Source: Hymenobacter terricola
GTDB taxonomy: Bacteria; Bacteroidota; Bacteroidia; Cytophagales; Hymenobacteraceae
Assembly (NCBI RefSeq): GCF_017921975.2
Contig: NZ_JAGEMO020000010.1
Coordinates: forward strand, 1-64,000
DNA length: 64,000 bases
Direction: 5' to 3'
The notes beneath the pieces were generated by a model. The model saw only the letters and a program-made list of their open reading frames with translations, ran no database searches and was not told the DNA's origin. The position numbers and the translations under genes were made by a program. The number at the start of each line of letters is the position of its first letter. Position 1 is the first letter of the stretch. Shown here piece by piece: positions 60,171 through 64,000 of the stretch.

Positions 60171-60225
60171 GGGGGTAAAAGTTGCAATGCCAGGCTCGAC
60201 GCCTGACCTGCAGCTTTTACCCCTC
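60171..60225. repeat. Hairpin between endonuclease and secreted-protein genes
   Basis: GGGGGTAAAAGTTGCA (60171-60186) pairs with TGCAGCTTTTACCCCT (60210-60225), with an inner CAGGC/GCCTG stem. It could terminate the secreted-protein transcript or be another small repeat. Confidence 0.55.
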
Positions 60226-60243
60226 AACGTTTTTGTCGGGCTT

Positions 60244-61242
60244 CTATCGCCCGGCCGAATTATACAGCGCAATGGCCTGGCGCTGGTTTTTGGCCTGTTT
60301 GCTTTGCAGCACGATGGGCACAATGAGTATTGGAATGGCCAGATAAACAAACGGCGACACGGCCGCGCCGCCGTCGTTGGGCCGCAGCGACTGTAGCAAG
60401 CCGTAGGCCAGCAGGCCGCCGCCCGCCACGTAGCTGAGCACGGTAGCCCGCTGGTAGCTGCGCGATTCCATCAGCAGCTGCTGGGCGCCGGCGTTGTCGC
60501 GGGTGGCCAGCATCAGGTTGTTGGTGCTGATGTTTTGGATGGGGCCGTTGTCTTTTGAGAAATACTCGGTCTTGATGGTGCGGTAGCCCCCGTAGCCTCC
60601 GCCGTAGGGGTAGCCGCCCATGCCGCCGTAGCCAAAACCGCCGTAGCCATAGCCAGGGTAGCCATAGCCACCGGGGCTGTACTGCGAAGTGGTGATGGAA
60701 TACAGGCTGATGCGGCCGGTTTTTTCGCGGCGCAGGGTGGTTTCGCGCGAGGAGTTGGGCAGCGTGGTGCGCACGTAGTGGCCCGATTCATCCTCGTAGA
60801 AACCGACTTCGGCCAGCTCAAATTTGCGCTGCCCATCCAGCAGCAGGTAAGACCGTCCAAACAGCGGGCTTTTTACTTCCACGTCGGACGCGTTGTAAAT
60901 CAAGCCGTTTTTGAGGCCCACCTGGAAGCGGGCGGCCCGGTAGTTGTTGCCCGGCAGCTGGCCGGCCGGCGTGGGCGCATAGACTGGCGCCGGGGCGGGG
61001 GGCGCTCCCGGTGCCGGCATGGGGCCGGGCAGGGGCGCCGTCACCGCGGCGCGGTGGGAGGAGTCGGGCGGGGCCACGGGCACGGCGTCGAGCTGGCGGG
61101 GAGCGGGCGTGACGCGTGGCCGGGCCGGGGCGGGCAGCGCGGGCGGGGCTCCCAGCTGGCGGGGGCCATCGTCCTGCGCCTGGGCCACCCGCGCACCGAG
61201 CAACGCCAGAAGCAAGGCTGGAAAAAGAATGGGAATTTTCAT
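60244..61242 (-). CDS. Secreted Pro/Gly-rich protein with C-terminal membrane helix
   Basis: The 332-residue product has a signal peptide (MKIPILFPALLLALLGARVAQ), a proline-rich segment (about 33-95), a globular middle (GLKNGLIYNASDVEVKSPLF) and a Gly/Tyr-rich stretch (about 200-225). A hydrophobic segment follows near the C-terminus (FVYLAIPILIVPIVLQ). No family is recognised. The Pro- and Gly/Tyr-rich parts are flexible linkers; it may be anchored in the envelope with its tail in the membrane. The ATG at 61242 opens the signal peptide directly. Confidence 0.7.
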   Translation of the reverse strand: MKIPILFPALLLALLGARVAQAQDDGPRQLGAPPALPAPARPRVTPAPRQLDAVPVAPPDSSHRAAVTAPLPGPMPAPGAPPAPAPVYAPTPAGQLPGNNYRAARFQVGLKNGLIYNASDVEVKSPLFGRSYLLLDGQRKFELAEVGFYEDESGHYVRTTLPNSSRETTLRREKTGRISLYSITTSQYSPGGYGYPGYGYGGFGYGGMGGYPYGGGYGGYRTIKTEYFSKDNGPIQNISTNNLMLATRDNAGAQQLLMESRSYQRATVLSYVAGGGLLAYGLLQSLRPNDGGAAVSPFVYLAIPILIVPIVLQSKQAKNQRQAIALYNSAGR

Positions 61243-61419
61243 GGTAAAGGACAGCGTAAGGGCCACGGGGCTGAACAAGGTACCAATGACGGGCGAATAA
61301 TCGATAAGCCGGCGATGGAACGCTGGTTTTGCAATAAATCAAACGAAAGGTAACGGGTGTAAATTCCGCTCCATTATCGTGAAATTCCAGTGAACCCGGC
61401 GCGGCCGGGGGCCACGCAG

Positions 61420-61830
61420 CTACTTCAGCAGCTTTTCCAGTAAACTCAGGCTGTCGGCTAGGTCGGCGCCGGTTTCAAAGTCCAGCGGCTTGAGGATATA
61501 GCCGCTTACGTCGAGGCTGGCGGCGTTCAGCCGGTCCACGTCCATGCCGGAAGTGGTGGTGATGAACACCGGAATGTGCTGCAATTCGGGGTTGGCGCGC
61601 AGTTCGGTCAGGAATTCCAGGCCGTTCATGCGGGGCATGTTCAGGTCCAGCAGAATGACTTCGGGCAGGGGCCGCAGGGCCTCGACGCCGTTGCGGCCCA
61701 GCAGCAGGTCCAGGGCTTCCTCGCCATTGAAGGCGGTGTGGAGCTGGTGCGGAATGCTGAACTTAGCGAAGGATTTCTCCGCCGTCATCGTATCGAAAAT
61801 ATCGTCTTCTACTAGTAAAACCGAGCGCAT
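61420..61830 (-). CDS. Single-domain response regulator (Rcp1-like)
   Basis: The 136-residue receiver domain has the phospho-acceptor Asp62 in EVILLDLNMPRMNGLEF, the acidic pair E8-D9-D10 near the N-terminus and Lys in ILKPLDFE, with no output domain. This matches the phytochrome-type Rcp1 or CheY-like class found next to histidine kinases. It lies 103 bases downstream of the kinase on the same strand and should be its partner. Confidence 0.9.
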   Translation of the reverse strand: MRSVLLVEDDIFDTMTAEKSFAKFSIPHQLHTAFNGEEALDLLLGRNGVEALRPLPEVILLDLNMPRMNGLEFLTELRANPELQHIPVFITTTSGMDVDRLNAASLDVSGYILKPLDFETGADLADSLSLLEKLLK

Positions 61831-61933
61831 AACACAAGAATAAAGGCGGGACCAATAAAGTAGCCCCTCATGCAACAAACTGCCACCGTAAGCGAGCCTG
61901 AAACAGGTCAGACGGTTGCGTGGCAACCGAAGT

Positions 61934-63424
61934 TTACTTTGGCCAGGTAAAGATAAAGCCGGCGCCCTGGCCTGGGGCCGATTCGACGCGGACGGTGCCG
62001 TGGTGCTCGTCAATAATTTTCTGCACGATACTCAGGCCAATGCCGGTGCTCTCGGCCGTGTGCCGGTCGCGCAGGGTTTGGAACAGCAGAAAAATCTTCT
62101 GGTGGTACTCCGGCGCAATGCCCGGGCCGTCGTCCTGCACCCGGAATTCATAGCAGTGGCCAATGTCGTGGCAGGTCACTTCCAGGTGGCCGGCGCCGCG
62201 CTGGTGGTACTTCACGGCGTTCGAAAGCAGGTTGGTAAATACCTGCTGCAGGCTCAGCCGGTCGGTGAGCAGGGTGGGCATATCGGGGCCAATCGTGAGG
62301 GTAAAATCCGGCGGAACCACCAGCTCGCCCACTTCTTCCAGCAGCTGGTGCACGTCCACGGTCGCGCGCGATTGGGCGGTGCGGCCCACGCGGGCGTAGG
62401 CCAGCAGGCCGTTTATCAGGTCTTCGAGGCGGCTGAGGCGGCCCTTCATCTGGTCGAGGTAGGTGCGAAGCTGGGGCGAAATCTCGGCCGCCAGCTCGTC
62501 CTCAATCCACTTCACAATGGTGGTCACGCCGCGCAGGGGCGCCTTAAGGTCGTGCGAGGCCACGTAGGCAAACTGGTCGAGCTCCTGGTTGCGCTTTTGC
62601 AGGGCGCTGAAGCTTGAATCCAGCGTTTGGGTCATGCGGTTGAGCGAGGCCGCCAGCCCGCCTAGGTTGTCCTCAGCCGAGTCCGTGATTTTTACCGAAT
62701 AGTCGCCCTGCACCACCTGCTCGGCCAGGGCCCGAATCTGGGCGATGCGCCGGCCCACCTCGGCGTTGATGCCGGCCAGCTCGTCCTGCAGGCGGCGGTT
62801 GTCGGCCAGCTCCTTCACGATTTTTGTCACCAGCCACACCACAATCAGCACCGCCAGGATGGCCGACACCAGCACCACGATGGGCGTGGCTTTCTCGAAC
62901 ACGGCTTGCAGGGCACTGCGCTGGGCCAGCAAGGCCATTTCGTTGGCCTGAATGCGGCCGTACAGGATGCGCACCTGACGCAGCGTCTGGCGGTCGGTGT
63001 CGAGCAGGGTTTCCATCACCGACTTGCTCATGGATTTATTAATCTCCGTGAGCGGGCGCAGGATGCGGAACTCCTGCTCCACCAGCATCCGCAGCGAGTC
63101 GAACCGCGCCTGTTGGGCCGGATTGTCGGCGGTGAGGGCTTCCAGCCGCTGCAGGCTGCTGGGCAGCATTCCGGTGGCCATGCTGTAGGGCCGCAGGTAC
63201 ACGGTGTCGCCGGTGAGCAGGTAGCCGCGGGTGCCGGCCTGCGCGTCCTTGAGCACGGCCGTCACGTTCGAAACTTCCTGCATCACCTTGTAGGTGTGCT
63301 CTACCTGGTCGGTTTGCAGGCTCAGGCCCCGGATGCTCCAGAACGAAGCGGCGGCCGTGAGCAACAATACGCCCACGGCCAGGGCAAAGCCCACGATGAT
63401 TTTGGTGTCGGTTTTTAATGCCAT
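61934..63424 (-). CDS. CHASE3-domain sensor histidine kinase
   Basis: The 496-residue kinase has two membrane helices (about 8-30 and 180-205) around a CHASE3-like extracytoplasmic domain. A HAMP segment (about 200-260), the phospho-acceptor His291 in YVASHDLKAPLRGV and an HATPase domain with NLLSNAVKYH, DDGPGI and GIGLSIVQKIIDEH complete it. The downstream receiver-only gene is its likely target. The ligand sensed by CHASE3 cannot be told. A TACCTTCG box is 6 bases before the ATG. Confidence 0.93.
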   Translation of the reverse strand: MALKTDTKIIVGFALAVGVLLLTAAASFWSIRGLSLQTDQVEHTYKVMQEVSNVTAVLKDAQAGTRGYLLTGDTVYLRPYSMATGMLPSSLQRLEALTADNPAQQARFDSLRMLVEQEFRILRPLTEINKSMSKSVMETLLDTDRQTLRQVRILYGRIQANEMALLAQRSALQAVFEKATPIVVLVSAILAVLIVVWLVTKIVKELADNRRLQDELAGINAEVGRRIAQIRALAEQVVQGDYSVKITDSAEDNLGGLAASLNRMTQTLDSSFSALQKRNQELDQFAYVASHDLKAPLRGVTTIVKWIEDELAAEISPQLRTYLDQMKGRLSRLEDLINGLLAYARVGRTAQSRATVDVHQLLEEVGELVVPPDFTLTIGPDMPTLLTDRLSLQQVFTNLLSNAVKYHQRGAGHLEVTCHDIGHCYEFRVQDDGPGIAPEYHQKIFLLFQTLRDRHTAESTGIGLSIVQKIIDEHHGTVRVESAPGQGAGFIFTWPK

Positions 63425-63506
63425 TGATTGCGAAGGTAATGGCCCGCCCTACGCCGGAGCCGGCCTTTGGGTTGGGGCCCGTCGTGCCGCCCGTATCTTC
63501 GCGGCC

Positions 63507-64000
63507 ATGTTCTTTGCCCCTTCCGACCGCCTCAGCAGCCCCCAAAACCCGCGCATCAAGCAGCTGCTGCGCCTCCAGCAAAAATCCGCCGAGCGCCGCG
63601 CCCTGGGCCTCACCCTGGTCGAAGGCCTGCGCGAGCTCACCATTGCTGTCGAAGCCGGCGTGGCCGTGGCCACCGTCTACACCTGCCCCGAGCTGGCCGG
63701 CGAAAGTGGCCTGACGGCCCTGCACCGCCTCTTTGCTGGCAGCGCCCCAGCCCCGGAGTGGTTTGAAGTGACGCGCCCCGTCTTCGAGAAGGTAGCCTAC
63801 CGCGAAGGCTCCGATGGCCTGCTGGCCGTGCTGCGCACCCCCGCCCGCACCCTCGCCGACCTGCGCCTGCCGCCCCGCCCGCTCCTCCTCGTGCTCGAAG
63901 CCGTGGAGAAGCCCGGCAACCTCGGCGCCATCCTCCGCACCGCCGACGCCGCCCCGGTCGATGCCGTGCTCATCGGCGACCCGCGCACCGATTTGTTCAA
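63507..64000 (+). CDS. SpoU/TrmH-family RNA methyltransferase (3' end missing)
   Basis: An ATG at 63507 opens a frame running to the window edge (164 residues). It reads MFFAPSDRLSSPQNPRIKQL then LTLVEGLRELTIAVE and VLEAVEKPGNLGAILRTADA, the last being motif 1 of the SPOUT knot (the N-L-G-A-I-x-R signature). It methylates ribose 2'-OH of tRNA or rRNA using SAM; the substrate cannot be assigned from this part. It is divergent from the histidine kinase and has a TATCTTCG box at 63494-63501. Confidence 0.88.
   Translation, partial: MFFAPSDRLSSPQNPRIKQLLRLQQKSAERRALGLTLVEGLRELTIAVEAGVAVATVYTCPELAGESGLTALHRLFAGSAPAPEWFEVTRPVFEKVAYREGSDGLLAVLRTPARTLADLRLPPRPLLLVLEAVEKPGNLGAILRTADAAPVDAVLIGDPRTDLF

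Overview
The window looks like a chromosomal stretch of a GC-rich Bacteroidota bacterium of the Hymenobacter/Cytophagales type. The case rests on an M64 peptidase with a type IX secretion (T9SS) sorting domain, an OmpA protein with Ca-binding repeats, an alpha-2-macroglobulin/PBP1C pair, many AraC regulators, an absence of Shine-Dalgarno sites, and -7 boxes of the TAnnTTTG type just before start codons. I saw no rRNA, tRNA, CRISPR array, prophage or plasmid backbone. The first gene (cvfB-like) and the last gene (SpoU methyltransferase) are cut by the window edges.

Layout. 1-5 kb: RNA-binding CvfB-like gene, a frameshifted hypothetical gene, AraC plus SDR, and an OmpA porin. 5.1-7.9 kb: a complete arsenic operon on the minus strand (arsR, arsI-like, arsN-like GNAT, arsC, aqpS-like channel) with an operator. 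8-15 kb: TonB-domain protein, D15-type outer-membrane protein, the paired radical-SAM/TIGR03915 putative DNA-repair genes with a small ORF between them, and an rfbD-like gene. 14.7-18.2 kb: MFS exporter with a MarR-GNAT fusion regulator, and a bestrophin. 18.2-18.9 kb: a REP-associated tyrosine transposase (RAYT) framed by its palindromic repeats. 18.9-22.6 kb: AraC, aldehyde dehydrogenase and DUF779. 22.7-28.4 kb: S9 peptidase, MaoC, SDR, a GH1-like hydrolase and phosphoglycerate mutase. 28.5-32.4 kb: galactonate catabolism (KDPGal aldolase, DgoD, DgoK) with an inserted quinone-oxidoreductase-like gene. 32.5-38.9 kb: a 21-bp tandem array, then an RND efflux operon (TolC-MFP-RND). 39-47 kb: PBP1C and alpha-2-macroglobulin. 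47-52.6 kb: HAD, CAT-like acetyltransferase, two divergent AraC genes, SDR and aldo/keto reductase. 52.8-64 kb: M64 peptidase and lipoprotein, LysR, threonine synthase, a glycosyltransferase/polysaccharide-deacetylase fusion, YggU, endonuclease III, a secreted protein, a response regulator with a histidine kinase, and SpoU.

The most unusual aspect is the density of dispersed palindromic repeats. At least five sequence types sit in the spacers. Several run into genes: two genes (PBP1C and the glycosyltransferase) carry in-frame copies of one family encoding an NEEL...IPHSS peptide. The start regions of PBP1C and of the TIGR03915 gene are built from two other families, and two stop codons are supplied by the ends of the RAYT-flanking repeat. 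A separate 12-unit, 21-bp tandem array at 32.5-32.75 kb is unexplained.
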